Below, piece by piece: positions 21,869 through 33,900 of a stretch of DNA of 64,000 nucleotides. A program made the position numbers and the translations under genes. The notes under the pieces are model-generated. The model searched no databases, had not been told where the DNA came from, and was given only the letters and a program-made list of their open reading frames with translations. How positions within the stretch are numbered: the stretch's first letter is position 1; each line of letters starts with the position of its first letter. The DNA lies in the NCBI GenBank assembly GCA_017590115.1, contig JAGGNK010013559.1:1802305-1866304 (forward strand), written 5' to 3'. Origin of the DNA: Montifringilla adamsi. Taxonomy: Eukaryota > Chordata > Aves > Passeriformes > Passeridae.

Positions 21869-23764
21869 ATGGGCACCCTTTCATTGTCCACGATGCTCCC
21901 TGGGCATCCCAAGCCTTCCCTGACACTTTCCCTTTGCAGCAGCTGGAGCTGCCAGGATTTTCCCTGTTCCACTGTCCACAGCTCACAGGGTGCTGTAAAT
22001 TATGGCTAAATAGGGACTGGGAGGCCTCTGGCTCACAACAGGTCATTAAATATTATTAAACATAACATAACTCCTGGAAAGGCTTATTAGTTTTAAGGTT
22101 GCTCTCCCAGTTTTACTGCTGGCATTTAAAGGAATTTAATAGCAGAGGGATGAGTCTCTCCACGTGTGCTGCTTTAGGGTGTGCTGCTTTTCCAGGCTCC
22201 AGAGATTGCTGGGACCCCCCCTGGGCAAGTGGAGAGGTCTTGGGCAGGTGGGATTTGGGGTGTTTGGAGCTGAAGGCAGCGTGAGGTTTGTGAGATTTTG
22301 GGGGATTTGTGTTGATTCTTGGAGCTGCCAAGGAATTTGGTTCTTCCAGTGGGCAGGATGAGGATCAAGACCCCCAGGATCTCCTTCTGAACCTGCCCCC
22401 AACCCTCTGTCCTGTTCTGTAGAGCCAGAGCAGGGTCCCTCATGCTCCTGGGTGTTGGAATGTATGTGGTGGGTGCTTTGGGATCAGGGAAAAGGCTGAA
22501 AAGTGCAGCCCCTTCCTGGGGCACCGTGGGTGGGTGCCAGTGTGGGACTGACTGCAGCAGGGAAGTCCCTGTGGTGCTCCTGACGCTCGCTGGGCTTCAT
22601 TTTCCACGGATCAGCTTATTTTTGGGCAAAGAATGATCCCACCAACTTGAAAAGCTTCCAGGAGAAACTTTTCACAGCGTCAGTGTCCGACTCCATCTCC
22701 GTAAGGGGAAGAGCGGCTGCGTCGGCCCTTGCATGGAAATGACCTTTTGTGGCCCAGTTTTAACTGGATCTTCCACCAAGTGAGCCTCTCCAGAGAGCCA
22801 CCAAGGGAGGCAGGAGGACTCTGATGGGATCCTCTGTGGGGAAAAGCTGGTTTTGCTTTGTCTCCTGGTTGCTGGGCGGATTTTTTTCCTCCCTTTTCGC
22901 ATCCCTTTTGCTTTCCCTTTTGCTTTTTTCCGCCTCCAGCCGTCCCCGAGCGCTGCCTCTCCTCCCCTGGGGATGTCGCAGAAGAGCTCCGCAGGGGGCA
23001 GGGAGGCTTTGCAGAGCTCTGTGGTTTGTAGGAACATCCCTTGGCAGCCGAGGCTCCGCAGCGTTACCCAGAGCCTCGGCAGCGCTGGGGGGGATGGAGC
23101 AGTGCCCGGTGCGCAGGGAGCGGCTTCTCCTTCCCCAAGGTCACATTTCCCGCCCAGCCCGAGGGTCAGGCAGGGTGGATGAGGACCAGCAGCCGACATC
23201 CAGGTCCAGCTTTTCCTCAAGGGCACTTGGGTTTTATTATTTTTGGCAGTTTGGGAAGAAAGCCCGTTCCTGGGAGGCTGTGGAGGGAAAGCTCTGGGTT
23301 CCTCTGGAGAGCAGCTCAGCTCAGCGTGGCTGTGACACAGGAGCTTCAGGGTGGTGGCAGAAGGGACAGTCTGGGGACAACTGTCCGAAGGGTGATCAGG
23401 CACTGAGGGCCCCTCCCTCCTGCAGCATTCCCGGCTCTGCTGGGTGTTTCCTGACCGAGCTTGGAGCAGGGCTTGGAGGATGATCTCCAGCTCTGCTGCT
23501 CCTCTCAATCCCAGGCAAGAAATTCCTGTTTTTTCTCAGCCTGGGGAAGCACCATGTGTGGGCAAAAGGATCTGGAACAGCAGGACAAAGGCCATTCCCT
23601 CTGTCCTTTAAGGGATGGGCATTTGGGGGATGCCCATGGGCTCCTTCCCTTGCCTGAGGAAGATGTGGGATTCAGCCAGGATTCAGCAGACCACTGGATC
23701 CAGGAGGAACTCCTGCTCCTCTGCTGTTGTTCCAAGGCTGGACTGCTCAGGACCTTCCCCTGCT

Positions 23765-24012
23765 CCCTGGGAGATCCATCCTCAGGGAGATCCATCCCTG
23801 GGAGATCCATCCCCAGGGGATGCACCCCTCGGGGTTCCAGTGGGATCCTCTGCTTAGTCTGGGCACATCCCTGTCCCTCTCTGTCCCAGGAACACCCAGG
23901 GATGGTGGAAGGTATCCCGCTGCTGCTGATCCCTGTCCCAGGGACACCCATCCCTGCTCCCCCCTGTCCCAGGAACACCCATCCCTGTCCCTCTCTGTCC
24001 CAGGGACACCCC
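23765..24012. repeat. Compound minisatellite
   Basis: Two adjoining tandem arrays. Units like 'gggagatccatccctg' occupy 23769-23822, and units like 'cccaggaacacccatccctg' occupy about 23885-24010. Both are imperfect. Confidence 0.8.
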
Positions 24013-24479
24013 TCCTGGGGCACTGGAGGCATTTCTGCCCTTCCTTAGGTTTGGTTTTCCCTAACCCTGTGTCCTTGTCCGTCTGCACGTCCCTCTCCAC
24101 CTCCCAGACATCCCCAACCCCTCTGATCCTCGTGTCTCACCCACTGCACAGTTTCATCCCAAGCCACCGCTGGGTTTTGTTCGGGAATGTGCACCTTGGT
24201 GGCAGGAAAAATGACTGAATTCCTCGGGGAAATAATAAAGTAATTTTTATATATATTTTATATCGAGAGAAATAAAATCCCTTGCTGTTTTGGGTGAGGG
24301 AGTGGGAGCTGGGGCTGGAAACCCTTCGGGATCCCAGAGCCAGGCTGGATTTGTTGTTTTCTGAGGCTGACGATGCAGGGAACGATCCTGACCCCACAAA
24401 GCCAAAGTGCAGACACAAATATCCACCCACGTGGAGTCACGATGCCCCTGGGTCACACACGTGTTTTGCAGGCATGTGA

Positions 24480-24860
24480 ATGCGTTTGGAGATGTAATTT
24501 AGATATAAATTAGATATTCGTATTATATTATAAAATACCTTAATCCAATATATTAATATTAGCTATAAATAATATATATTTATACTATAGTATAAATAGT
24601 ATATATTTATACTATTTATAGCTAATATAATTCCAATTATATATATAATATAAATAGTATATTATATATATAAATAGTATAGTATATATATAATATATAT
24701 AAATAGTATATATTTGATATAGATCAATGTAGATTGTATACTATTATACATACCATATATATTTTTTACAGTATTATAAAGAATATTTTTGTTGAATTAA
24801 TAAAAATGTTAATTATGTAATATTTTTATTTTTATATGTTTTTAATATTTTTCTATCCCA
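24480..24860. repeat. AT-rich tract with nested palindromes
   Basis: Nearly pure A+T. A 16-bp perfect inverted repeat (24556-24571 with 24613-24628) encloses a 22-bp perfect palindrome at 24577-24598. Structurally similar to the AT tract in STRIP1. Confidence 0.9.
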
Positions 24861-24861
24861 G

Positions 24862-24982
24862 GAAATATTTGAGGCCAGGCTGGACCAGGCTTGGAGCAAC
24901 CTGGGATGGTGGAAGGTATCAGGGGGTGAAATGAGAAGAGCTTTAAACAATTCCGTGATTCTGTAATTCTGTAATTCCAAAT
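24862..24982 (+). repeat. CR1 LINE 3' tail
   Basis: 'gaggccaggctggaccaggc' followed by 'gagcaacctgggatggtgga' and a tail of 'attccgtgattctgtaattc', the octamer-like CR1 end. 5'-truncated. Confidence 0.85.
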
Positions 24983-25397
24983 TAATGCATGCATATTTAT
25001 ATAGAACAATATTTAAATATTAATTCATATTTATATAAATATACGTATTTATAGCTATTCTGATGTATTCCCTAAGAAGTTAATCCTATGCAAATATAAT
25101 TATAATTTTGCCCCAAACCAGTGTGTTTCCATGTTAGTTTATGTTCTCAGCACAGGGACACTAAAATCATGGAATTTTGTGTCTGGATGACAGGAAGATG
25201 AGGATGAACATGTGGAAATCACATGCAAGCAGCTGCATAAATCCCTAAATTTGTATAAATACATGGTGATTGTGGAGTTTGTACGTACAAAGTGTGTGGC
25301 TGCAGCAAGGGGGGATAGTAATAACTGGAAAGGAGGGAATTGTCCCAGGAAACAGCGAATTTCGTAAAAATTCAATTTTTTAGCAATTTTCCTTCTT

Positions 25398-25460
25398 TTT
25401 TTTTTTTTTTTTTTTTTTTTTTGGGGTTTTTTAAAACCCGCTTTTTTTTTTTTTTTTTTG
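25398..25460. repeat. Two poly-T runs
   Basis: Two T homopolymer stretches of about 25 and 20 bases separated by 'ggggttttttaaaacccgc'. Length is likely to be unreliable in the assembly. Confidence 0.95.
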
Positions 25461-25734
25461 GTGTTGTTGAAACCTCGATGTTCCTGTTTTTGTGCCGCTG
25501 CTGGCTCCGGAGCAGCATTTGGTGTCAGACCGCGCCGTAAATTAACGATTAAACAACAACCGAGGGAGCGAATCCCGGGAAAACAGCGCGGGACGGATTC
25601 GCCCGGCGGGAACGCCGAGCGGCGCTTTCGTTTTCTGCTGCATTTCAAGGGGTTTTCCTTTGATTTTCAAGGACTTTTCCTTTGCATTTCCAGGAGAAAG
25701 ATTAGGAGGAAATAAAAGAAAGGAAAATAACAAT

Positions 25735-25920
25735 TAACATTATTTTAGCCTGATTCAAACCAGTATCAAAACAATTTTTTTTTTTTTTTTTTTTTGCTGC
25801 TGCTGGATAAAATTCCAAGTTTTTATAAATTAAAGTAGTGGCCTTTCGAGGAGCTGCAGGAATAAATCAGTTTAAACCCCTTGGGCTGCTTTAGAAGAGG
25901 ATCCGGCTCGCTCCTTGCAG
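25735..25920 (+). repeat. Duplicated segment B, copy 2
   Basis: Partner of 21690-21868 in direct orientation, 4.05 kb away. It differs by an expanded poly-T run at 25778-25797 and scattered substitutions. It ends at the same 'ctccttgcag', after which the two copies diverge. Confidence 0.85.
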
Positions 25921-26689
25921 TCAGAGAATTCCAGCCCTGGGTGATTTTGGCCCATAAACTCAATTTTACACCGGGAGGCAGAGGGGGCTCCGTGGATCCC
26001 TTCTGCCATCGTCATCCCGATGCTGTGCTGGATTTTTGCTTTAATGAGGAAAGATTTGTGCTTCATCCCTGTGGGGAATTTCCAGGCTGCTTTGGGAAGT
26101 ACTTCAGGATGGCAAGTTCAGGCTTTTTTTCCTTTCCTGCTGCTCCAAAAATATATTTTATATAAAAAATAAGGGTGGAAGTGAAGCCTGGAAGCGGCAG
26201 CGAGCCGAGCCGGGAGTGGGTAGGATTCAGGAGAAATGCTGGGCTGGAAATTTATGTTTATTAATCTTTATGCCATTAATCCCAGTAAAAGCTGTGGAAC
26301 TGGGAGCAAAATTGTTCTTTCGACTCCTAAAAACTCGATAGTGCTTGGAAAATCAGGAAAGCAGCTAGGGATTAAAGGGAATTTATTCCGTCTATAATTG
26401 AAGGGAATTTATTGCAAAATTGCTTTGCTGGGAAGTGGTAGGATTTGAATCCTTTGAGTTTTTAATTTGAACCTGTTAAGAGTTGTAAGTCTCAAATATT
26501 TGCGTTAAATTAAGTGGGATCACTTTGGATTTAAGATCTACAGACCCAGGAGCAGGATCCAGCCCCTGGATTAAATTGCTACATTTAAAACTACATTTCT
26601 GCACCCTGGAGAAATGGGTGTGAATCAGAGTAATTTGGGTGTTATGTGGATTTATGCTTCCTATGGGATGTACAACAGCCTGGTTTGGG

Positions 26690-26775
26690 GGAATTAATTC
26701 CTGGGGAGTGGGGGGAATTTATTCCCTGAGGGAAATAAATTCCCTGAGGGGAAGAAATTAATTTATTCCCATCAT
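26690..26775. repeat. Inverted-repeat cluster
   Basis: GGGAATTTATTCCC at 26713-26726 and GGGAAATAAATTCCC at 26730-26744 form a near-perfect hairpin with a 3-nt spacer. Each arm is itself close to palindromic. Further GGGGAATTAATTCC-type copies lie on both sides. Confidence 0.85.
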
Positions 26776-28683
26776 TAGTGCAGGGCTGGGCTGAGCCTCT
26801 TGCTCTGGGCTCCATTATTCCGAGTTTCCATGCAATTACCCTGGGCAGAGTTTATCTGGAAAATGGCTGGAAAATGCTGGAAATGGGGGAAAAAAGCAAA
26901 AGGGAGGTGATGATTTGGGAAGGCTGGGGGGAAATTTAGCTCCAGGCTGTGCAGTGCAAAAGGACTGAAACAGCCCTGTGATCCGGGGAGGGATCGGGGA
27001 CAAATCCGCGCCGTTCCCAAAATCGGCTTTGTGGGAGCAAACACGTCCGGCTCCGGCTTCCCCTGCTCGCATGGGATCCGTGCAGCTGGGGGTTCAGCAC
27101 CCCCTGATTCCCACCCAGGACCCTCCTGGTGCCTGGGGATGTTCCAGGACGGTTCCCCCACGCCGAGGGTTCATTTCCCCCGGAGCCCGTCCCGTGCTGT
27201 GCCGAGGATCCGAATGGCTCGGGTGAGGGCCCCGCTCCCAACCCAGCTGCCACCAAGGAAAACCCCAATCCCCCCTGAGATTTGCAAACAGAGCTGGACA
27301 AAGCCCTTCCCCTCCCTGGGGACTGATGGATTTATTCATCCCATTCCCTAATGAGCCACTTCCAGATCCCAGTAAATTGTACGCACCGGGACGGATGAAA
27401 TCTTGCTCCATAAATCAGATCTGAGGCTGCCAAGCTCTGACTGCATCATTATCCCGGCAAGTTCCGAAGATCCCAGGTATTGCTGCCTCCTTTGCAAATC
27501 CCAATAAATCTGGGAGTAATCACTCCTGACAGAGAGGCAGCAAAAGCACCGGAAAACATTTTCTTCCCTTAAAAAATGTAAGTGGAAAATTTATTGCGCG
27601 GAAAGAAAAAGTTTTCTCCGGAAAGTCTGTAGCAAACAGCAACATGAGGAACTCCCCGGGGCCAAGCTGGTGGGATGGCATCACCTTGGGATTCCTGGGA
27701 TAAATTCGCAGCAACTCCTAAAAATTAAGGAAGGTTTTTTCTTGGCTTGAAACAAGAGAAAAGAAATAAAGCCGAGTGTCTCCAAGTGTGTCCCGAAAGG
27801 ACAGTGGAGCCAGCGCTCTGGAGTCTGCTGCCTTCTGGTTTGTGTTTAGCCTTTGGAAAAAAAAATCCCCCCCTGCACACCTCCTTTTTCCTAGAGGGAA
27901 GATTGATTTTATTAACCAGCCAACACCTGAAAGTAATCGGGATTTTTTTGGTGGCTGGTGGCGGGGGAAGGAGCCGTGCCGGGGCTCTGCAGGGGCAGAG
28001 CTGCGTTTTCCCACTGCTCCTGCTTCCCACAGACGTGGAATGGAGCTCACACGGGTTCTCCATCATTGCAGGCTGCTTGGTGGTGGGTGCTGGATGTGTC
28101 CTTATCCTCACAGTCCCATCATGGAGCCAACACCAGGGGACAAAACTCCCCTCTTTCCAAGGGGAAACTGAGGCACGTGGCTGTGGCATGAGTGTTAGGG
28201 GGTGCAAATACCCTCCCAGTTCTCCCTTTGCTGGTTTGTTGGTGGACTAGGAATGTTCGGATGGCTTTACACGTGGAGAAAACCAGGGAAGGGGAGGTGG
28301 ACCCCAAGGAACCCCTTCAAGCATCCCAGGGAGTGTTTCCCCCTTCCCATGTGCTTCTCACTCCTCCCAGCTTTGCAGAGCCTTGTGCTTTCCCCACAGG
28401 CACATCAGCAGGAGCTCTTGTTTTCCCATAACAGGATTGTCCACATCAGGACTTGAAGGGAGCAGGCTGGTGGTGATGGCTGTGCCTGTCAGGATGAATG
28501 AGAGGCGACAGTGCCGAGAGCACCACGGGAGCCACACAGAAACCAGATGGGCCCAGGGCTCTTCCTTCCCATGCCTGGTTCCACTGCCCCAGGGCCCAGC
28601 GCAGAGGGGTCGGCTTGTCAGGGCGGGGAGGAGCAGGGAAGGGCAGGGAAAGGGGAGCTTGAAATGTCCAAGAACTCAGAGCA

Positions 28684-28908
28684 CTGGATGGATGGATGAT
28701 GGATGGATGGATGGATAATGGATGGATGGATAATGGATGGATGGATGATGGATGGATGGATGGATGATGGATGGATGGATGGATGGATGGATGGATGGAT
28801 GGATGGATGATGATGGATGGATGGATGATGGATGGATGGATGGATGGATGGATGGATGGATGGATGGATGAATGGATGGATGGATGGATGGGTGGATGGA
28901 TGGATGGA
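28684..28908. repeat. (GGAT)n microsatellite
   Basis: About 225 bp of tetranucleotide repeat with occasional 'gat' and 'aat' interruptions. It creates spurious repetitive open frames on both strands. Confidence 0.98.
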
Positions 28909-30194
28909 AAGAGGAGGATGAAGGCTGTGAACAAGACAGGGTTGGGCAAGAGCTGAGCCCAGAAATGTTTCAGCTTTGCTGGGTTGGAGGATGCTTCTGC
29001 TCTGAGTTATTTGGGTTTAAGGCCAAGGTGGCCCCATGGGACACAGATTGATTGGAGACCTTGTCTCTCAGGACTCATCAAGCTCAGGAGGCCTTGGTCC
29101 TGCAAAGCCAACACTGCTTCTGGCCTTCCTGGGGGGGAAGTGTGCCCAACCAGCTCCATGCTCCTGCAGAACCCTGGAGGAGCCCCCAAATCCAGCCTGG
29201 ATCCTCATCTGTGTTGATGGATGACCCAAACCAAACCCAGCAGTGCTGGGAGGGACATGGAACAGGTCTGCAGAGCTGAGTGGCCGCTCCTGAGGACAGC
29301 TCTGTAACTGCAGTGCCCAAATCCACCTTGGGCCATGGTGTGACCGCTGTGTGCCACCATCCCCACGGCTCTGTGGGGACAGGCTGTGGGGGCTGTAGGG
29401 CTGGCTGTAGGGACAGAGTCAGGATTCCTGACTCCTGGGTTTCTCCACACCTTCTGCCATCGGTGCCTCATCTCCGGGTCCTGGTGCCCCTGTGCTCTGT
29501 CCCCGCAGTGACTTCTCTGACCCGACCCCAGGGTCTCCCTCGCTTCCTCCGTGCTCGGCCAAGGCTGATAAGGGGAACCAGAAACAGCTTTGACCTTTCA
29601 ACCACAAATCCCCCTGCCAGGAGCCCAAGCTGTTCCGCATCTCAAAGGCTCCTTGATAGGAAACAAAACCCCTGTGCTGCTGAACTCTTAAGGAATTTCA
29701 CCCCCAAAAAACTCTAAAGCACCCAAAAAAGGCCCCACCCCCCCGAGGAGCATGGGGTGGGTTTAACCCTGCTGAGGAGTGGGGCCAGCACGTGTGATGT
29801 GTAGGAGGTGCCGTGGGCTGATCAGTCAGGAGCGTTGGTCTGGTGCTCCCTTCCCTTTTGTTTTCCATCTCTCTTTCCTTTTGGGCTGCTGTGCTCACCC
29901 CTGGACACCCACTGATGGGGTACAGAGGTTTTTGGGACCCTTGGCACCTCCTTTGCTCTTCTCTGAGAGCGAGAGGCCACGATGGTGCTGGGGCCTTTAC
30001 CTCTGCCAGCCCCAGGACTGGGGACAGACAGAGCCCTTGGTGTCCCTGTCCAAGGCGTGGGGGTGGAGCTGAAACATGGGGGGTCAGAAAATTAACTTAG
30101 AGTAGAAATTAATTTTCAGATTTAGATGAAGCGTGCAGTTTTTGTTTAGTCTGTAACTTTCTGCGCTCGCAAAGGTCAGCAGAGATGGGCAAAG

Positions 30195-30255
30195 GAATGC
30201 AAGGTGATCTTTAATGTCCCTTCCAACCCAAACCATTCTGATTCTGTAATTTCAG
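30195..30255 (+). repeat. CR1 LINE 3' tail remnant
   Basis: 'gatctttaatgtcccttcca' plus 'acccaaaccattctgattct' is the terminal piece of a CR1 element. Confidence 0.75.
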
Positions 30256-30654
30256 CAGACACACCATGTGCCTACGGAAGCAAAGCTCCAGCCTCACTTT
30301 CTCTCCCATCCCAAAGCAGCACAGTTTAGCTCCAGGGCATTCCCTGCTCCCTGCTCACTCCCTCTGGGTCATGCTGTGATAGGGAGGTGATGGCTGGAGC
30401 TCCTTAATTGCTTTGAGTAATTAATTGGTAGAAACACAACAGCAGGAGATGCAGTGGCACAGCAAAGGGATTGTGCTGTGCTCCGAGGGGATCAGGCAGG
30501 GCTCCTGTGTCCCAGGGGGTGTTTGGCCCCTGGTAAGTGGATTGAGCCTCTGGGGACCACATTGGTGTGGGCATGGGCTGTGTGTGAGCCCCTGGGGCAG
30601 AGCAGAACTCTGTGCCCTGAGGCTTTCCCCAAACACATCCCACTCGTTTTCCAT

Positions 30655-30960
30655 AGAAACACAGAATCACAGAATCATGAGGTTGGAAGAGACCTCTAAG
30701 ATCATTAAGTCAAACCTATGCCCTAACACCTCAACTAGACTGTAGCACCACGTGCCATGTCCAGCCTTTTTTTAAACACATGCAGAGATGCTGATTCCAC
30801 CACCTGCCTGGGAAGAGCCTTCCAGTACCTTATTATTATTTCAGTAAAACATTTTTTCCTGATATCCAGCCTATTCCTTCCCTGACGTAGCTTGAGACTG
30901 TGTCCTCTGGCTTGATCTTTTCCAGGGTGCTTATCAAGAACAACTCCACTTCCAGGTGAT
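30655..30960 (-). repeat. CR1 LINE 3' end, reverse
   Basis: Begins 'cagaatcacagaatcatgag', then 'ttggaagagacctctaagat' and 'gcctgggaagagccttccag', continuing to the 'cttgagactgtgtcctctgg' region. This is a clear reverse-strand CR1. Confidence 0.92.
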
Positions 30961-33900
30961 GGAGAGCCCACAGGATCAGGCCCTAAACACCAGCAGGTTC
31001 CCTATATTGCCTCAGTTACTAACTCTGTGTTTTCCCTGCTGTTGCTTAACCCCATTAATGGGATCTGAGCTGTTCAAAGCCTCCAGAGCAGCAGGGGGGA
31101 AAGCTCAGAGCAATAAGTGGAGGCAACCTCTGCCAAATTGGAGCAAGACTTGCCTTCCTCCTGCTGCCCAAAGAGCCCACAGCATTTTCCCATTAAACCC
31201 CGGTGCCCAGAGTTATTGGGGAGGGAGAAAGAGCCAGGACCAGCCCTTCCTGCACGGAACTAGGGTGTAAACCCTCTGGATCTGGGGGCGAGGACTCAGC
31301 AGCCAACCCTACACCTGGGAGAAGATGCTCCTGGAGAGATCACTCAGAGAACCCAGGTCCCAGGATGTGAAGCCTGTTGGAAAGTCATCAGCTCAGGTAA
31401 TCTGGGGGAAATGAGTGCTTTAGAGAGCTGGGTCTGTGAAAAAATTATGCTGTGGTCTGGGCACCATATTCCTCTTGGGAAATGGGCAGGATGGGCCATT
31501 CTGGGTGAACAGGGTTGATTTGTGATTTTCTTTTTAGTTGCTGCTCCTTCTGAGCATCTTCAGTGGGGGTTCTCCCCCAGCTGTGCAGTGCCCAAAAGCT
31601 GGAGGGAGGAGCTGGAACAGGGACCCACGTGGGGGAGGGATCTGGGGATGGAACCCCCAGTGCTGGGCACTTGGGGGGGACACAGGACCCTGGGTTTGGG
31701 CTCTTGGGGGACCCTGTGGAGTGGGGGGCTCTGTAAGAGGTGTTTTCATTGGGGCAGAGGTTCTCAGAGCACAGACACTAAATTTTAGCCTTTAGGGAGC
31801 ACTGTGTTTAGGTGTGACACTGCTAATTTGGGTAACAGATCCCAGCGCAGGCCGCTCCCAGGCTGATGGAATTACTCCACGAGCAGGATCTGACCTGCAC
31901 CAACAACCCTCCTTCAGCATCTCTGCCTGACCCCATCCTGCCCCGCTCCTGGGGTTTTCTCCTGGCCCTCTTTTTGGGAGGGCATCGCTCGGGGAAGGGG
32001 AAACAGAGCCCCCCCTGCTCCCGGGCCCACGTGTGGCTGCTGGGCTGGGCTTTAATGGGTCCCAGGCGCTGCCCCTTCCCTTCAGCTCGTGGGGGAAACT
32101 AAATCCAACAACCTCGCCCCGGGCATGAGCCCAGCCAGGCTTTCCCGGCGCTGCCCCCCTTCCGCAGGAGGAGTCACGGCTGTCAGGGCAGCAGAAGGTC
32201 CCTCCCTGTGCCCGAGCTCCCCGAGGGGCTGGGAAGGGTCATGCCATCCTCTCAGCCCCGCTGCAGCCACGCCTGGGGACTGGCAAGAGGGTCAAGGTGC
32301 CCGAGGAGGGTTAATTGGCAGCAGCAGTCAGGAGGCTGCTGCAGCATCTTTGTTTCGCTCTCCGTCCCTCCGGCTCTGCCCAGCAGGAGTGGGGAACAGT
32401 GAGGGGATGCTCAGGAGGGGATTTTGGGGCATCCCCGCACTCCTGTCACTCAGAGCAACCCCTGGAAATGCTTTCCTGAGGAGGAAGGTGCAAAGATAGC
32501 TCTGTGTCCCTCCAGCTCGCAGTAATTTCGTTAATTCTTTAATTCAGAGGAGGCTCCACACCAGCATTCATTGATCCTGTGGGGGCTGTGTGGTCTCCCA
32601 GGCTGAGATGCACCCACTGATTGCAGCAGGGCTGCCCCCAGCCCAGCCTGGATCCATCAATTCACTTTTTCCCAGGAAAAAAAACCACTTCTGGGCAAGG
32701 GCACAGCAGCTCACAGCTGCTCAGGTGCTTCCCAGGAAGGAGTGGGTGTTCTGTCCAACCCCGAAAGGGGGATTTGCCCTCCCTGGGTGGGAGAGAGAGC
32801 ATTTGCTGCAGGAAGAAAAATTCACCTGGAATCAGGTGTGGTGACATCCTGCTCCCTTGGCTTCCTGCTGGGACACCCCACCCTGGTGGGGCTCCAGAGC
32901 TGCAGCCCCCTGTTCCACGGGGGACCCATGCCAAGCCTGGCTCTCTGCTCCTCACCCAGCAGGTGGCTTTGGGCTGCTGCCTTTTTCCGAGGCTGAAGGA
33001 AAAATGGTGCCACAGGAACGAGGGAGGGCACCTGGAGGCAGAGCCCCTCTTTGTTGTTTTAATAAATGTGGAGCAGACAGACCCGGGGGAGCAGCTCTCC
33101 CTGGAGGAGCTGGGTGGGATGGGGAGACCCCAGCAGGAGGGGCTGAACCCCATCCTGAGGCTCTGCCCCTCCCTGGCTCCTGGGAAACTGCTGATCCTCC
33201 TTGGCTCAGGGCAGAGGTTGGGGTAACAGGACACGGGGCTGTGACTTGGATTTTGGATGCTCTTACAAACATCTTTCCTTCCGTGTCCCGTCACAGCAGC
33301 CTGTGGAAGAGGATGAGGATGAAGATTTCTCCCTGCCATGGCTCCAGAGCCCAGCAGAGGCTCATGCTCTCCCCTCTCCCCTGTTCCATGTTCCATCCCA
33401 GGCTCTGTGTGGAGATGGCAGGAGGTAGGGGGTGACTGCTGTGCCCTCCCCAGACAAGCAATCCCTGGGGTAGCCCCCAAAATCCCCCCCTGGGGTGCAC
33501 CCCAGGATGTTCTACCCAGGTAGGTGACCTCAGGGGGTCCTGGGCTCTGTGACTGTCCTGGCAGCTGCTGATCCAACCTCCCAGCCCCATCCTGGCTTCC
33601 AGGGCCTCCCATCAGCCCCAATTTCCTGCAGCCCCGGTGATAAGAGGCTGATCCTCAGCCGTGGAAATCCGATGCCCCGGTGTCAGGAGCACAACTCCTG
33701 GGGGACTCTGGGAATCTGGCTGAGAATGAGCAGATCTCGCTGCTTTCCCTCCTGCCCATTGCAAAAAACCCCTCTGGAGGATGGATGGGGTCTTAGTGCC
33801 TCTCACTGGGGCTGTCCTGGCCTTCATCCCCCTGATCTGTGCTGGCACTGCTGGCTTCTGAGGGTTAAAAGCTTCCAGGTGCACCCACTGAAGCACCCCA

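Larger units (their letters stand above)
20481..28683. other. ALX3-SLC6A17 intergenic region, left part
   Basis: No convincing gene. It holds duplicated segment B (two copies), a minisatellite, an AT-rich tract, a CR1 tail, poly-T runs and a hairpin near 26.7 kb, each listed separately. The stretch 21290-21400 (around 'ggataacaccgaccataaat') and 26200-26460 look unique and could be conserved noncoding DNA, but this cannot be judged without alignment. Confidence 0.6.

Noticed and set aside
28771..28956. [12 protein letters not shown] repetitive protein frame
   Set aside because: Direct translation of the GGAT microsatellite.
32662..33621. 319-codon minus-strand open frame in the intergenic region
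   Set aside because: Low-information translation rich in Pro/Gly/Ser, no homologue recognised, no splice or promoter context.
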